Part shown: positions 16,798 through 26,083 of the stretch, piece by piece
Layout: every line of letters begins with the position of its first letter
Numbering within the stretch: the stretch's first letter is position 1
Assembly: GCA_964345975.1 (NCBI GenBank)
Contig: CAYFSS010000001.1
Location: forward strand, 62,001-126,000
Reading direction: 5' to 3'
From: CAYFSS01 sp964345975
Lineage (GTDB): Bacteria; Bacillota; Clostridia; Saccharofermentanales; Fastidiosipilaceae
DNA length: 64,000 nt
Translations under genes and position numbers: made by a program
Notes under the pieces: generated by a model
Seen by the model: only the letters and a program-made list of their open reading frames with translations
Told to the model about the DNA's origin: nothing
Database searches by the model: none

Positions 16798-17310
16798 TTA
16801 CATCGCGAAGGATTCACGCTCATCATAACGGTAGTCATCATACTCTTCGCGCAGACGCTCACTGACGAGTTCAACGGAACGAGGCATGATCACAAAGATC
16901 TTCTCGGATGCTGCTGTGACAGAGCCGCCTAATGAATAAACGGACCCCGATACGAAGTCGAGGATACGTTGGCCCGTATAATCGTCAATTTGTTCCAGGT
17001 TGCAGATGACCGTGCGATTGCCCATCAAGTGAGATGAGATAACTTCGGAAGCACTCATATCCACGGGATTGATGATCACCATTTCCTGTTTACCGGATTT
17101 TGTAAGATTGACAATCTTCTCGCTACGTTCGTTCCGCTGCTTCTCCTGAGGAAACAGAGGATCGTGTGCGAGGATCGTTTGCTCCGGTGAACGCTTCACT
17201 TGAGGCTCATAAGCCTCATAGCTATTATATTGATCTTCGTAATCGGTATCGGCGTAATCATCAGAACCCGTTAAGAGGGAAGTAAATTTAGTTAATAATC
17301 CTTCAGCCAT
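16798..17310 (-). CDS. sepF: Cell division protein SepF
   Basis: SepF binds FtsZ and membrane and aligns FtsZ filaments during septation in Gram-positive bacteria. The 170-residue product has a variable acidic N-terminus rich in Asp, Tyr and Glu, then the conserved C-terminal domain with IINPVDMSASEVISSHLMGNRTVICNLEQID, the stretch GQRILDFVSGSVYSLGGSV and KIFVIMPRSVEL. The start ATG has GGAGG seven bases upstream. The gene follows the YggS-like gene, the common arrangement in Bacillota, but with a 174-base gap that could carry its own promoter. Confidence 0.95.
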   Translation of the reverse strand: MAEGLLTKFTSLLTGSDDYADTDYEDQYNSYEAYEPQVKRSPEQTILAHDPLFPQEKQRNERSEKIVNLTKSGKQEMVIINPVDMSASEVISSHLMGNRTVICNLEQIDDYTGQRILDFVSGSVYSLGGSVTAASEKIFVIMPRSVELVSERLREEYDDYRYDERESFAM

Positions 17311-17484
17311 AATCTGCCTCCAAATAGAAAGAATTGATTTTCATTATTATGATGAGTAATCTTGAAAACAAGAGCAGAACCTGAGGATTAATTGCCATGT
17401 AACGGTTGCGTAACGGTATCGCTTGAAAACCGCAACTATCCACGCTATGGTATGCAGAACTTTACGCACTCGCAAAACTAATGC

Positions 17485-18195
17485 TTAATTCTTACGTTCA
17501 CCAAAGATTGCTGTACCAATGCGAATCATCGTCGCGCCACAAACAATTGCAACCTGATAATCACTGCTCATTCCCATCGAAAGTTCTACGCACATAGCGG
17601 CTCTCTCACTTGGTAAGAGCGACCGGACTTCTGCCAGGAGGTCTTGGACTCCCGTAAACGTTTCTTCCAAGCGGGCTTTTGTAGCATCTAATTCGGCCAT
17701 ACACATGAGACCATGTAACTCGACGTTAGGATAGTCTTCCACTAGATTTTGTGTGACTTCTTTGATTTCCTCGGGTGTGAAGCCGTACTTTTGTATTTCC
17801 CCGGTGAAGTTCACTTGGAGTAATATCTTCTGAATGATCCCTCGGCTCTCGGCTTGTTGATGAATGGCTCGAAGCAAACGCTCACTATCGACGGAATGAA
17901 TTAAATCAGCACGTCCTATGATATCTTTAACTTTATTTCGTTGTAGATGGCCGATGAAGTGCCAGTTGATCTTCGGGTTTTCGTCTTTCAATGCCTCGTA
18001 TTTCACTACGAACTCTTGAGCCCTGTTTTCACCCAAATCAAGCAATCCCAGATCTCTGGCTTCGCGGATCTCCTCGAGCGAATGAAATTTACTGACACCA
18101 ATGAGCTTTATTGACGCAGGATCTCGATCTGCTGCTTCACATGCCTCATATAGCTCTTGTTCAAACGAATTGAGATTCTCTGCGATCTTAGCCAA
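17485..18195 (-). CDS. YggS/PROSC-type pyridoxal phosphate homeostasis protein
   Basis: A 236-residue fold-III PLP-binding protein. KLIGVSKFHSLEEIREA carries the PLP lysine, and LGENRAQEFVVKYEAL, WHFIGHLQRNKVK, IHSVDSERL, LLQVNFTGEIQKYGF, LMCMAEL and ELSMGMSSDYQVAI are the conserved blocks of the family. These proteins regulate free PLP and amino-acid pools rather than catalysing a known reaction. It starts with TTG, overlapping the end of the HlyD-like gene by eight bases, so translation is coupled. It precedes sepF as in many Bacillota division clusters. Confidence 0.92.
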   Translation of the reverse strand: MAKIAENLNSFEQELYEACEAADRDPASIKLIGVSKFHSLEEIREARDLGLLDLGENRAQEFVVKYEALKDENPKINWHFIGHLQRNKVKDIIGRADLIHSVDSERLLRAIHQQAESRGIIQKILLQVNFTGEIQKYGFTPEEIKEVTQNLVEDYPNVELHGLMCMAELDATKARLEETFTGVQDLLAEVRSLLPSERAAMCVELSMGMSSDYQVAIVCGATMIRIGTAIFGERKN

Positions 18196-19906
18196 CAGCC
18201 GCTCCTTCTTCTACCGAATCGGGATTCTCGACAATGATGGCACCGGAACGGATGTTAGTGTTTGCATTCATGGGTTCTATGAGAGCAAATTCTCGATCTG
18301 ACATGAGGACCCTTACGGTCTCTACTTCAACAAAGCCCCCCGAAACAATGTAGAGACTGGCCAGGCCGGTGGATTCTTCATCCCGATAGACGAGCGAAGA
18401 ACTGGGGACTTTCAGACCTTGGTCCGAATTGAGCAAAATGGAGACTTCAGCAGATCGCTTACCAAGCAAGCGCTCGAGCTCGCGATTGGTACTAATCAGC
18501 AGCATGACCCCTTCTTCATTCGGTGTCATTCGTTCAAGGATTCCGCCTCCAATAGTGATTGCATCTTCCGGGATCTCAATCACGATCGGTGCTCCTTCGG
18601 GGATGTCTGTACTCTTAATGTCATTTATTTGCAAGGCGAAATAATGGGCCGCTCCGGTTAATACCGTGAGCACCGGTTCTCCCGCTTCCACGGTTTCAGG
18701 AATAACCGTTCGTTTCTCTGCCTTCTCGTAGTATTCCTTGAAGGTCTGAAAATCCATTTCCGCAAGCACCTGAGGGGTAAGTTCTGTAGCCAAAGAATCC
18801 GGTCTAAAACTCACAAGACCTGCGGCGGGAGCTGTGAGACTTGTAGAGCCCTGGGTAACCTGCGCTTGATATAGCCGTTTCTCACTTTCAAGATCTGCTA
18901 AAACCGGGTCGCTAAATTCAATCTCTGCCAAGGCAGTATTTCGCTCTTGCATCATGCTCTCCAGAGAGATTTGAAGGCTACTGATCTCGGCTAAATTGCC
19001 TGAACGAACGGCGTTACGAAGGGCATTGATGCTGTCATGCATCTGAGCATCTCCGGATTCGTAGAGTTCTTCAGCTGGAGACAAATTGCGCTCATTCATG
19101 ACGGTGAGACGGCGGTCCGCAATTCGACGATCGAGATCACGTACAGCAGCATAGTTTGACGGATCCAAATCGCTGAGAACCAGGCCAACGGGCGTATTCA
19201 TGGCGACTCTTTGTCCTTCCGGCACGATAGGCTCAAGTCGGCCCGAAACCGGAGAGTTCAGGATGCTTTCATCTCTGGCAACGAAGCCGTGCGCCGAGTA
19301 TCTGTCCCCAACGGTCCCCATCTGAACGATGCCGAGTTTTGGCCTCGGGGTAGCATGCGACGTGAGGGTTCTAATCAATAAGAGGGTCAGTAAAATGGCA
19401 GCCAGTGCGATGAGTGCGACGATAAACGTGCGACGACGGTTATTGGCACGCTGCAAACTTTGAAAACGTTTGGCAGCCTCAGCTGCATCTCTGGATTTGG
19501 TTTGGCGCTGAAGTCGGATTTGTTCTTGAGGGTCTTGCAAGGGCTCCGTTCTTCTTACATTTCGTGGCGCATTGGGGCGAGGTTGAGGTTGAGGTGACAG
19601 TCGTGGGATGCTTCTTTGATCTGTAGCTTGAGGGGCTTCATCGCGCTCGGAGGAGTTGATGGGGAAACCTGAACTTTGGACGCCGAAGCGAGCATCCGTC
19701 TCCGCACGTCGCTCTTGCAGACGTTGGCGATACATATCCATCCCATTCGACTGGCGCTGACCTTTGAACATCCGAGCTTCTTCAGCCAGTCGATCTTGAC
19801 TTAGCTCATTCTGATCTTGACCACGCGGAATAAAGAGCTCGGGACCCTGTGATCTAGGTCTTTCCGCTCCTGGACGATCTTCTCTATTGTGATCGTTAGT
19901 CGTCAC
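18188..19906 (-). CDS. HlyD-like membrane-fusion (adaptor) protein
   Basis: A 572-residue protein with an unusually long polar cytoplasmic N-terminus (about 158 residues, rich in Arg, Gln, Pro), one transmembrane segment at about 160-180 (FIVALIALAAILLTLLLI), and an extracellular adaptor region. The latter has the split biotinyl/lipoyl-like halves GFVARDESILNSPVSGRL near residue 210 and TAPAAGLVSFRPDSL, separated by a coiled-coil hairpin. Such proteins link a transporter to the envelope, but no transporter gene is adjacent. It begins with GTG overlapping the upstream stop by four bases (GTGA) and overlaps the YggS gene by eight. Its job in a division operon is unknown. Confidence 0.75.
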   Translation of the reverse strand: MTTNDHNREDRPGAERPRSQGPELFIPRGQDQNELSQDRLAEEARMFKGQRQSNGMDMYRQRLQERRAETDARFGVQSSGFPINSSERDEAPQATDQRSIPRLSPQPQPRPNAPRNVRRTEPLQDPQEQIRLQRQTKSRDAAEAAKRFQSLQRANNRRRTFIVALIALAAILLTLLLIRTLTSHATPRPKLGIVQMGTVGDRYSAHGFVARDESILNSPVSGRLEPIVPEGQRVAMNTPVGLVLSDLDPSNYAAVRDLDRRIADRRLTVMNERNLSPAEELYESGDAQMHDSINALRNAVRSGNLAEISSLQISLESMMQERNTALAEIEFSDPVLADLESEKRLYQAQVTQGSTSLTAPAAGLVSFRPDSLATELTPQVLAEMDFQTFKEYYEKAEKRTVIPETVEAGEPVLTVLTGAAHYFALQINDIKSTDIPEGAPIVIEIPEDAITIGGGILERMTPNEEGVMLLISTNRELERLLGKRSAEVSILLNSDQGLKVPSSSLVYRDEESTGLASLYIVSGGFVEVETVRVLMSDREFALIEPMNANTNIRSGAIIVENPDSVEEGAAVG

Positions 19907-21231
19907 GCTTCTAGACTCCTCAATTTCTCGGCGGCAAGTAAAACAGCGAGCTTGATATTAGCATAGACTAAACCGCCCTGCATAAATGCCATATAGGGTT
20001 CACGAAGGGGGCCGTCTGCACTCAATTCTATCGAAGATCCTTGCACAAAGGCACCCGCTGCCATAATAACGTCTACATCATAGCCCGGCATCGGCCCCGG
20101 GACAGGCATCACAAAAGAATCGACCGGCGATGCTGCTTGAACCGCCTGGCAGAACGTTGTGAGTTGTTCCGCCGATTCAAAATGCATCATTTGAATGAGA
20201 TCCCGTCTCAATTCACCCGGCCCGGGATTCGTCTTCAACCCGACGGATTCAAAATAGGCTGCTGCAAAATCTAAGCCCTTGAGACAATCCGATACGGTTC
20301 TTGGAGCCAAATAAAAGCCTTGGATCAACGTTCGATTGAGATTGAGGCTTGCCCCGATCTCTGAGCCAACTCCGGGGGCGGTAAGTCTTGCGGCAGCAAG
20401 GTCTACAAGATCCTGCCGTCCCACAACATAGCCTCCGGTGGGAGCAAGGCCTCCGCCCGGATTCTTGATGAGGGATCCGGCGATGAGATCTACCCCTACT
20501 TGCGTGGGTTCTCTTAACTCCACAAATTCACCATAGCAGTTATCGACGAAGACAATGCAGTCGGGCTTTTGTTTGTGAATAAGTTCAGCAGCGCGCTGAA
20601 TTGCATCAATTGTAAGTGAAGGTCGATTAGCATAGCCCCGGGAACGTTGGAGGGTAACCATCTTAGTGTTAGGCTTAAGACCTTCAGGTCCTGCGATGGT
20701 TTTGAAGTCGATCTCACCGGAAACAAGAGGCAATTCACGGTATGTGATGCCAAAATCCGCCAACGAACCTAAGCCGTTGGGTCCTTCAATCCCGATAACA
20801 TCGTGGAGAGAATCGTAAGGAGTTCCCGTGATAGATAGCAGTTCATCGCCCGGCCTCAAAATGCCAAAGAGTGCCGTTGCGATAGCATGGGTGCCGGATG
20901 AAATCTGCTGACGAACTAGCGCAGCTTCAGCCCCCATCACGCGGGCGTAGATACGCTCCAACTTGTCACGACCTGAATCGCCGTAACCATAACCCGTCGA
21001 TCCCGCAAAATCTGTCTCCGCAAGATATTCTTTGTGGAAGGCATCGAGCACCTTGAACTGATTGAGTTCGGCCAAGCGATCATGGCGGCGGAAGACCGCC
21101 TGAAGGCGATCTTCTACTTCAGTGGCAAGCGATAAGGTTTCGTCACTTAGCTCATAAGCCGCATAGATTTTCTTAGCTTCCTCAGCCTCTGCAGCAAGCG
21201 GTTCCGCCGCGATAATCTCAGGGTTGGACAT
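19903..21231 (-). CDS. Methionine gamma-lyase family protein (Alum_res)
   Basis: A 442-residue fold-I PLP enzyme of the group annotated as aluminium resistance protein or methionine gamma-lyase family. The PLP-lysine region reads AGSLIKNPGGGLAPTGGYVVGR, and the N-terminal STGYGYGDSGRDKLERIYARVMGAEAALVRQQISSGTHAI is the hallmark of the family. CIVFVDNCYGEFVE holds the cofactor Asp. The substrate is unproven. It starts with ATG behind GAGGAG and overlaps the HlyD-like gene by four bases, so it is first in a run of coupled genes that goes on to YggS and sepF. Confidence 0.85.
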   Translation of the reverse strand: MSNPEIIAAEPLAAEAEEAKKIYAAYELSDETLSLATEVEDRLQAVFRRHDRLAELNQFKVLDAFHKEYLAETDFAGSTGYGYGDSGRDKLERIYARVMGAEAALVRQQISSGTHAIATALFGILRPGDELLSITGTPYDSLHDVIGIEGPNGLGSLADFGITYRELPLVSGEIDFKTIAGPEGLKPNTKMVTLQRSRGYANRPSLTIDAIQRAAELIHKQKPDCIVFVDNCYGEFVELREPTQVGVDLIAGSLIKNPGGGLAPTGGYVVGRQDLVDLAAARLTAPGVGSEIGASLNLNRTLIQGFYLAPRTVSDCLKGLDFAAAYFESVGLKTNPGPGELRRDLIQMMHFESAEQLTTFCQAVQAASPVDSFVMPVPGPMPGYDVDVIMAAGAFVQGSSIELSADGPLREPYMAFMQGGLVYANIKLAVLLAAEKLRSLEA

Positions 21232-21577
21232 ATCATTCTCCTCTATTGATCATCGGTGCCTTGCTGAGTGAGGGGGTTAGATCGTGCGATGCCGGCCAGC
21301 CGATAAAATGCACAATGGACAGTATAAGACATTTTTGACGCTTCGTGCTTGGGGTTTATGGCGGAGCTTCCTTCTGTAATCCGGATCATATTTGTTGTTG
21401 TAATATTCCTCGTGGAACAACTCCTGATTGTTTTTCTACAAGCTCAAGCGATCGCTCGTTTGCGCGGGAAGTTTAGGAGATAACCCTTGCGCCACGAGTT
21501 TGACCAATAACCGTTTGACAGTCTCAAAGCCTTGTGATTAAATGCAACTTGTTCCGCAAGGAACCCCCACATATTTT
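21232..21577. other. Gap holding the tRNA-Leu promoter, otherwise no gene
   Basis: These 346 bases separate two divergently oriented units. The right end carries the tRNA-Leu promoter. I see no reading frame with a recognisable product; an open frame on the minus strand at 21444-21665 is a shadow of the tRNA. Confidence 0.6.
21515..21543 (+). promoter_or_regulatory. Promoter of tRNA-Leu
   Basis: Consensus -35 TTGACA at 21515-21520 and a -10 TTAAAT at 21538-21543, spacer 17 bases, 34 bases from the tRNA 5' end. Confidence 0.6.
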
Positions 21578-21664
21578 GCGGTTGTGGTGGAACTGGCAGA
21601 CACGTAGCGTTGAGGTCGCTATGAGGTAAAACTCGTGCAGGTTCAAGTCCTGTCAACCGCACCA
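21578..21664 (+). tRNA. tRNA-Leu (anticodon GAG)
   Basis: A class II tRNA of 87 bases with encoded CCA. The acceptor GCGGTTG pairs with CAACCGC, the anticodon stem TAGCG/CGCTA encloses TTGAGGT with anticodon GAG, a long variable arm (TGAGGTAAAACTCGT) follows, and the T-arm is GCAGGTTCAAGTCCTGT. Confidence 0.95.
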
Positions 21665-21699
21665 AGATCCCCGGGTCCGAACCCCGAGGATCTTTTTTT
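21664..21699 (+). terminator. Intrinsic terminator after tRNA-Leu
   Basis: AGATCC with CGGGGTTCGG-type stem folds against GGATCT, followed by seven T. It starts at the CCA end of tRNA-Leu. Confidence 0.9.
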
Positions 21700-21754
21700 G
21701 TGTCTTCAATACGTATAGGTCAGAAGTCATCAAGTGGACAGCAAATAAAAACAA

Positions 21755-21782
21755 GGCTTTCAACTTGTTTAAGTCAAAAGCC
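21755..21782 (-). terminator. Intrinsic terminator after the Gfo/Idh gene
   Basis: On the minus strand GGCTTTTGACTT pairs with AAGTTGAAAGCC, followed by TTGTTTTTATTTG. It lies 60 bases beyond the oxidoreductase stop. Confidence 0.75.
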
Positions 21783-21842
21783 CTATCTATCATCTGTTTA
21801 TAGTAGAAGGTCAACGATTTCCTTTAGGAAATATCCATATTC

Positions 21843-23012
21843 TTAGCGCGTTGGATACTTGCCTTCTTCTTCGATTCTCTTATTGAGCTCAGTCAAGAAT
21901 TCATCTTCATCGACCGGCAGATCAACTCTCTCACCCTTCCAAGCGGAAAGCAGAATACCGTTCGCAAGATTTACACCATTGATACCGTCACTACCGGGTG
22001 CGAGGAGATCTTCGCCTTCAAGGATATGGCGACCAAAGTTTTCAAGCACGTTGATATGTTGGCGACCCCAGGCATCCGTGGATTCGAGAACTTCTTCATC
22101 ATAGAGCTTATTGCCGGCATCGTTGCTGGAGACTAGCTTGTAGACATCCATCATCGACATGGTCGAGTTCATCTCGTCTTCACCCTTGGAGAAACGATAA
22201 ACGGTTGCAGTCTTAGAATTATCGACAACAATTTTGCCCTTCTCACAGTCAATTTCCAGACGATCGGTACCGACGGGGTCGTGAGTGCTGGTTATAAAGA
22301 CACCGGTAGCACCGTTCTCATACGTCGTCACCGCGGTAACATCATTGTCAACCACGATATCGCGGTGAGCACCAAAACCAACTTCTGCATAAACGGTCTT
22401 GGGGATTCCACAGATCCACTGCCAAAGATCAAGCTGGTGAGGAGCTTGGTTTACGACAACACCGCCGCCTTCACCGCCCCAGGTTGCACGCCAGGCTGAC
22501 TGTTGATAATAACTGTCAGGTCTCCACCAGGAATTGATGATCCAGTTGGTACGGCGCATTTCGCCGAGTTCACCGGAATCCATGATGGTCTTGAGCTGAC
22601 GATAAAGAGAATTCGTGCGCTGGTTGAACATGATCGCAAACGGCACATCAGGGTGGGCAGCTGCAAACTCATTCATCTCACGGACTTGTTTGTTGTAAAC
22701 GCCGGCCGGCTTCTCAACCATAACAGGCATCTTGTGATCGATTGCATAAATAGCCATCTCAGGATGGAGATAGTGTGGGACCGTCGTGACGACTGCATCC
22801 ACTTCACCGGAAGCTATAAGATCTTTGTAGTCACTGTAGAAAGGAGTGTCCGGATAGGTCTCCTTACAGAATGCTTCGACCTCAGGATCAATGTCGCACA
22901 GGCCACCTAAAACCATAGATTCGGGACCATTGAAATCAGGATTCATAAGGAAATTTGCATAAGACTTACCTTGCACGCCTACCCCAATGATTCCTAAACG
23001 AACTTTCTTCAT
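21843..23012 (-). CDS. Gfo/Idh/MocA family NAD(P)-dependent oxidoreductase
   Basis: A 389-residue sugar or inositol dehydrogenase-like enzyme. The N-terminal Rossmann fold starts VRLGIIGVGVQGKSYANFL (GxGxxG), then VDAVVTTVPHYLHPEMAI and the active-site VMVEKPAGVYNKQVREM with the EKP lysine. The C-terminal domain has GGGVVVNQAPHQLDLWQWICGIP, with the His of the substrate site. The open frame extends eight codons upstream, but GAGGAG lies six bases before the ATG at 23012, so I use that start. It stands alone between tRNA-Leu and a gene of another operon; the substrate is unknown. Confidence 0.9.
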   Translation of the reverse strand: MKKVRLGIIGVGVQGKSYANFLMNPDFNGPESMVLGGLCDIDPEVEAFCKETYPDTPFYSDYKDLIASGEVDAVVTTVPHYLHPEMAIYAIDHKMPVMVEKPAGVYNKQVREMNEFAAAHPDVPFAIMFNQRTNSLYRQLKTIMDSGELGEMRRTNWIINSWWRPDSYYQQSAWRATWGGEGGGVVVNQAPHQLDLWQWICGIPKTVYAEVGFGAHRDIVVDNDVTAVTTYENGATGVFITSTHDPVGTDRLEIDCEKGKIVVDNSKTATVYRFSKGEDEMNSTMSMMDVYKLVSSNDAGNKLYDEEVLESTDAWGRQHINVLENFGRHILEGEDLLAPGSDGINGVNLANGILLSAWKGERVDLPVDEDEFLTELNKRIEEEGKYPTR

Positions 23013-23220
23013 CTTTGACTCCTCATTTCTTTTCACTTAAGAAGGTTTACATGGAATTCATGATAACACGAAGGCATCAGGAATATAACATGATTCAAAA
23101 AGGCTAAGCCCGATATACCATGTAAATATCGTGCTTATCAGAGAAATTACGATCTTATGCACTTCGTTAAATCGGGCCGTTGAACTTATTCTTTACGAAG
23201 GAAAAATGCCTTTCATAAAT

Positions 23221-24423
23221 CTACTCAGTTTCTTCTCGAGATTCACTTTCAGCTTCTGCTTGAGTGGCAGCTTCAGTTTGCGTATCAGCGGTTGCTTCGG
23301 CCTCTGCGTCAGCTTCTACAACTGCCTCTTCGATTGCCTCTTGTTCCGCAACCGCATCGGCTACGACCCCATCGAAACGGGCTTCGAGCTCAGGGGCCTC
23401 ATCTAAGAGAAAAGCAATGATCTCGGCGGACTTCGCTTGGTGCTCACTTTGAACCGGAATGGCTAGAACCTGTTCTTGTCCAATGATGCCTAATCCTTGA
23501 AGCGGTGAATGCTCCGATAGGTCCAGACCATATATTTTGGGTTCTTCAATCGGCACGGGTGTTCCCGTCATATCATCTTCCGGTGCTTCACGGATGGCAT
23601 TCATCGCAGGCTTCACATATTTCTGCATAGCTTCAGGATTCTCAGCCTCGAGAGAGTCATAGAGTTCCCGGATAGGAGCAAAAGCGCCTTGAGCACCATA
23701 GCGTTCAAAAGATTCCTGATCCAGCACCAGTAGATCTGTACCATCGACTCCGGAAATGACCAAGACTGCCTTCATCATCATGGCCGTTTCAGTTTGAGGG
23801 TCCATCCCTTCGTATAACGTAAGAACTTCGACAAAAGGATTCTCTGCAAACCCGTTATCTTTAAGGTATTTCTCCCAACTACCATCGAACCTTTCCCGGA
23901 TGTCTCCATAAGCACCAAGGTACGTGATCTTATAGTCGGGCTGCTGGTTCGTGAGGACGGAATAGAGAATGCCGAAGATCAAGGCGAAGATGAGCAAGCC
24001 GGCTACGAAAGGCCTCCATCCGTAATCCAAGATGTTACGCCATTCTCTGCGCTCTTTACCCAGCACTACCTTAAGATCCTTAGGATCGACTTTCTCGCGT
24101 TCTACGCGCTTTCCCGTGAGTAAATCGTAGGCCTCGATGATCTTTGCCACATGAGCCGTTACTTCAGGCGAGTCCTCATGCTGATAACGACGTGTAAGCA
24201 TCGTATAGCGCGTCTCAATTTCTTGACGGTTTGCTCCCTCATGGATCTCCAGGATCTTAAACGCTTCTGAACGCGTCATAACCTCCGGATCATCGGGCCA
24301 CTGAACTTCAGAAGGTTCAGGTAGATCCGGTTGATCTACGGGCAAAGGCTCTTGCGTTGGTTCATCCAACTTGAGCTTAATTTTAGGTTCGGAGGAGGGG
24401 CGGTTCCCTTTTTTGTCACTCAC
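23221..24423 (-). CDS. Membrane-anchored J-like protein of unknown function
   Basis: A 400-residue protein without a known function. Residues 49-103 look like a J domain (SEAFKILEIHEGANRQEIETRYTMLTRRYQ...KIIEAYDLL), but the HPD triplet needed to stimulate Hsp70 is replaced by QHED. A single membrane segment follows (about 139-157), then an outside domain of about 180 residues with LVISGVDGTDLLVLDQESF, and a Glu/Ala-rich tail. The protein starts with GTG inside the lysS stop region (8-base overlap), so it is co-translated with lysS. The 5' part is Pro/Glu-rich. Low-complexity tail and membrane topology are seen; any function is guesswork. Confidence 0.75.
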   Translation of the reverse strand: MSDKKGNRPSSEPKIKLKLDEPTQEPLPVDQPDLPEPSEVQWPDDPEVMTRSEAFKILEIHEGANRQEIETRYTMLTRRYQHEDSPEVTAHVAKIIEAYDLLTGKRVEREKVDPKDLKVVLGKERREWRNILDYGWRPFVAGLLIFALIFGILYSVLTNQQPDYKITYLGAYGDIRERFDGSWEKYLKDNGFAENPFVEVLTLYEGMDPQTETAMMMKAVLVISGVDGTDLLVLDQESFERYGAQGAFAPIRELYDSLEAENPEAMQKYVKPAMNAIREAPEDDMTGTPVPIEEPKIYGLDLSEHSPLQGLGIIGQEQVLAIPVQSEHQAKSAEIIAFLLDEAPELEARFDGVVADAVAEQEAIEEAVVEADAEAEATADTQTEAATQAEAESESREETE

Positions 24424-25990
24424 GTGATGATTTTCCTTTCTCCAAAGGTCTCATCGTCGGAAAGAGCAAGACATCTCGAATTGATTCTTCACCCGTTAAG
24501 AGCATGACCAAGCGGTCGATCCCTATCCCAAGACCTCCGGTCGGAGGCATACCGTATTCTAAAGCAAGGAGGAAGTCCTCATCGGCATAGTATGTCTCTT
24601 CTTCACCGGCAGCACGCTTCTTGCCCTGGGCATGGAAACGCTCCGCTTGATCTTCAGGGTCGTTTAGCTCGGTGTAAGCATTAGCAAGTTCATTACCGCC
24701 AATGAAGAGTTCGAACCGCTCGACGATGGTGTCAGATCCCGGCTTCTTCTTAGCTAGAGGCGATATTTCTATAGGATAATCATACACAAACGTCGGTTGA
24801 ATCAACTGGTCTTCAACAAACTCCTCGAAGAAGAAATTTAAAATATCCCCCCAAGTATGGGCTGAATCCGTTTCAATCCCACGCTCTTTGGCAAGCGCCT
24901 GAGCATCTTCTGTCGTTTTAACGTCATTGAAATCAACATGGGCATACGTCTTCACAGCATCAATCATGCTGAGGCGCTTGAAAGGAGGCTCAAAACTGAT
25001 GGTATTCCCTGCCCATTCAACCTCATAGCTATCGTTTACGAGCATCGCCAATTCACCAAAGAGATTCTCGGTCAGCTCCATCATTCCCTTGAGATCCGTG
25101 AAGGCTTGGTAGAGCTCAAGCATCGTAAACTCGGGATTATGCTTGACCGACATTCCCTCATTCCTGAAATTACGTCCAATCTCATACACCCTGTCGAAAC
25201 CACCGATGATAAGCTGCTTCAGGTAAAGCTCCGGTGCAATGCGTAGGTAAAGATCTAAGTCCAGGACATTGTGATGGGTGATAAACGGCTTAGCTGCGGC
25301 TCCCCCCGGAATCGTATTTAAAATAGGGGTTTCAACTTCGAGGAAATTCCTACCGGCAAGAAATTCGCGAATCATCGAAATAATTTGCGAACGCTTCACG
25401 AACGTGGTCCTTACCTCAGGATTGGTCATGAGGTCTAAATAACGCTGCCGGTACCGCAGATCAGTATCTTGCAGTCCATGATACTTCTCGGGCAAGGGAC
25501 GAAGACACTTTGCTAACAACGAAAAGCCCTTCGTACGGATCGAGACTTCGCCTCGTTGCGTACGCATGACGTCCCCTTCGACGCCGACCAAATCGCCAAG
25601 ATCCAGGTTCTGCCAATCGGCATAAGCTTCTTCGCCAAGTGCATCGATTTTTGTGAAAGTCTGGATACGGGCGGAACTGTCTTGGAGATCGCAGAAGCTG
25701 ACCTTGCCCATACCACGCTTACTCATAATGCGCCCTGCAATGCGCACAGACTCACCTTCCAAGGCATCAAAATTGTCATGGATTGTTTGAGCCAGATGCG
25801 TTACATCGTACGTCGTTACTAGGTAAGGGTCTTTATCGCGCTCTTGAAGTTCTTTCCACTTCAGGTGGCGATTTTGCACCTGTTCATGAGGGGAATCTTG
25901 GGGCTTTTGTGTGCCTTGGTTACTAGGGGTCGCTTGGGTGTTGGGGGTCTCATGGGCAGCTTGTTGGTTGCCACCTTGCGCATCGATCAT
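24416..25990 (-). CDS. lysS: Lysyl-tRNA synthetase (class II)
   Basis: LysS charges tRNA-Lys. The N-terminal OB-fold anticodon domain contains VRIAGRIMSKRGMGKVSFCDLQD, motif 2 is RNFRNEGMSVKHNPEFTMLE, and motif 3 is PPTGGLGIGIDRLVMLLTGEESIRDVLLFP. The 524 residues include about 35 Gln- and Pro-rich residues at the N-terminus that are not part of the family core. The ATG has GAGG eight bases upstream. It lies downstream of greA, a linkage seen in many bacteria, but a terminator-like hairpin lies between them. The J-like gene follows with an 8-base overlap. Confidence 0.97.
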   Translation of the reverse strand: MIDAQGGNQQAAHETPNTQATPSNQGTQKPQDSPHEQVQNRHLKWKELQERDKDPYLVTTYDVTHLAQTIHDNFDALEGESVRIAGRIMSKRGMGKVSFCDLQDSSARIQTFTKIDALGEEAYADWQNLDLGDLVGVEGDVMRTQRGEVSIRTKGFSLLAKCLRPLPEKYHGLQDTDLRYRQRYLDLMTNPEVRTTFVKRSQIISMIREFLAGRNFLEVETPILNTIPGGAAAKPFITHHNVLDLDLYLRIAPELYLKQLIIGGFDRVYEIGRNFRNEGMSVKHNPEFTMLELYQAFTDLKGMMELTENLFGELAMLVNDSYEVEWAGNTISFEPPFKRLSMIDAVKTYAHVDFNDVKTTEDAQALAKERGIETDSAHTWGDILNFFFEEFVEDQLIQPTFVYDYPIEISPLAKKKPGSDTIVERFELFIGGNELANAYTELNDPEDQAERFHAQGKKRAAGEEETYYADEDFLLALEYGMPPTGGLGIGIDRLVMLLTGEESIRDVLLFPTMRPLEKGKSSRE

Positions 25991-26021
25991 GTCAATCCTC
26001 TTTCTTCAGCCTCAAAGAAAA

Positions 26022-26059
26022 AATCCCGGATACTCACCTATGAAGTGGAACACGGGATG
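26022..26059 (-). terminator. Hairpin terminator between greA and lysS
   Basis: On the minus strand ATCCCG at 26053-26058 pairs with CGGGAT (26023-26028 region), then TTTTTTCTTTG follows. It would end or attenuate the greA transcript before lysS. Confidence 0.65.
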
Positions 26060-26083
26060 GTAGGAGATTCGCCTTAAGCCAAC

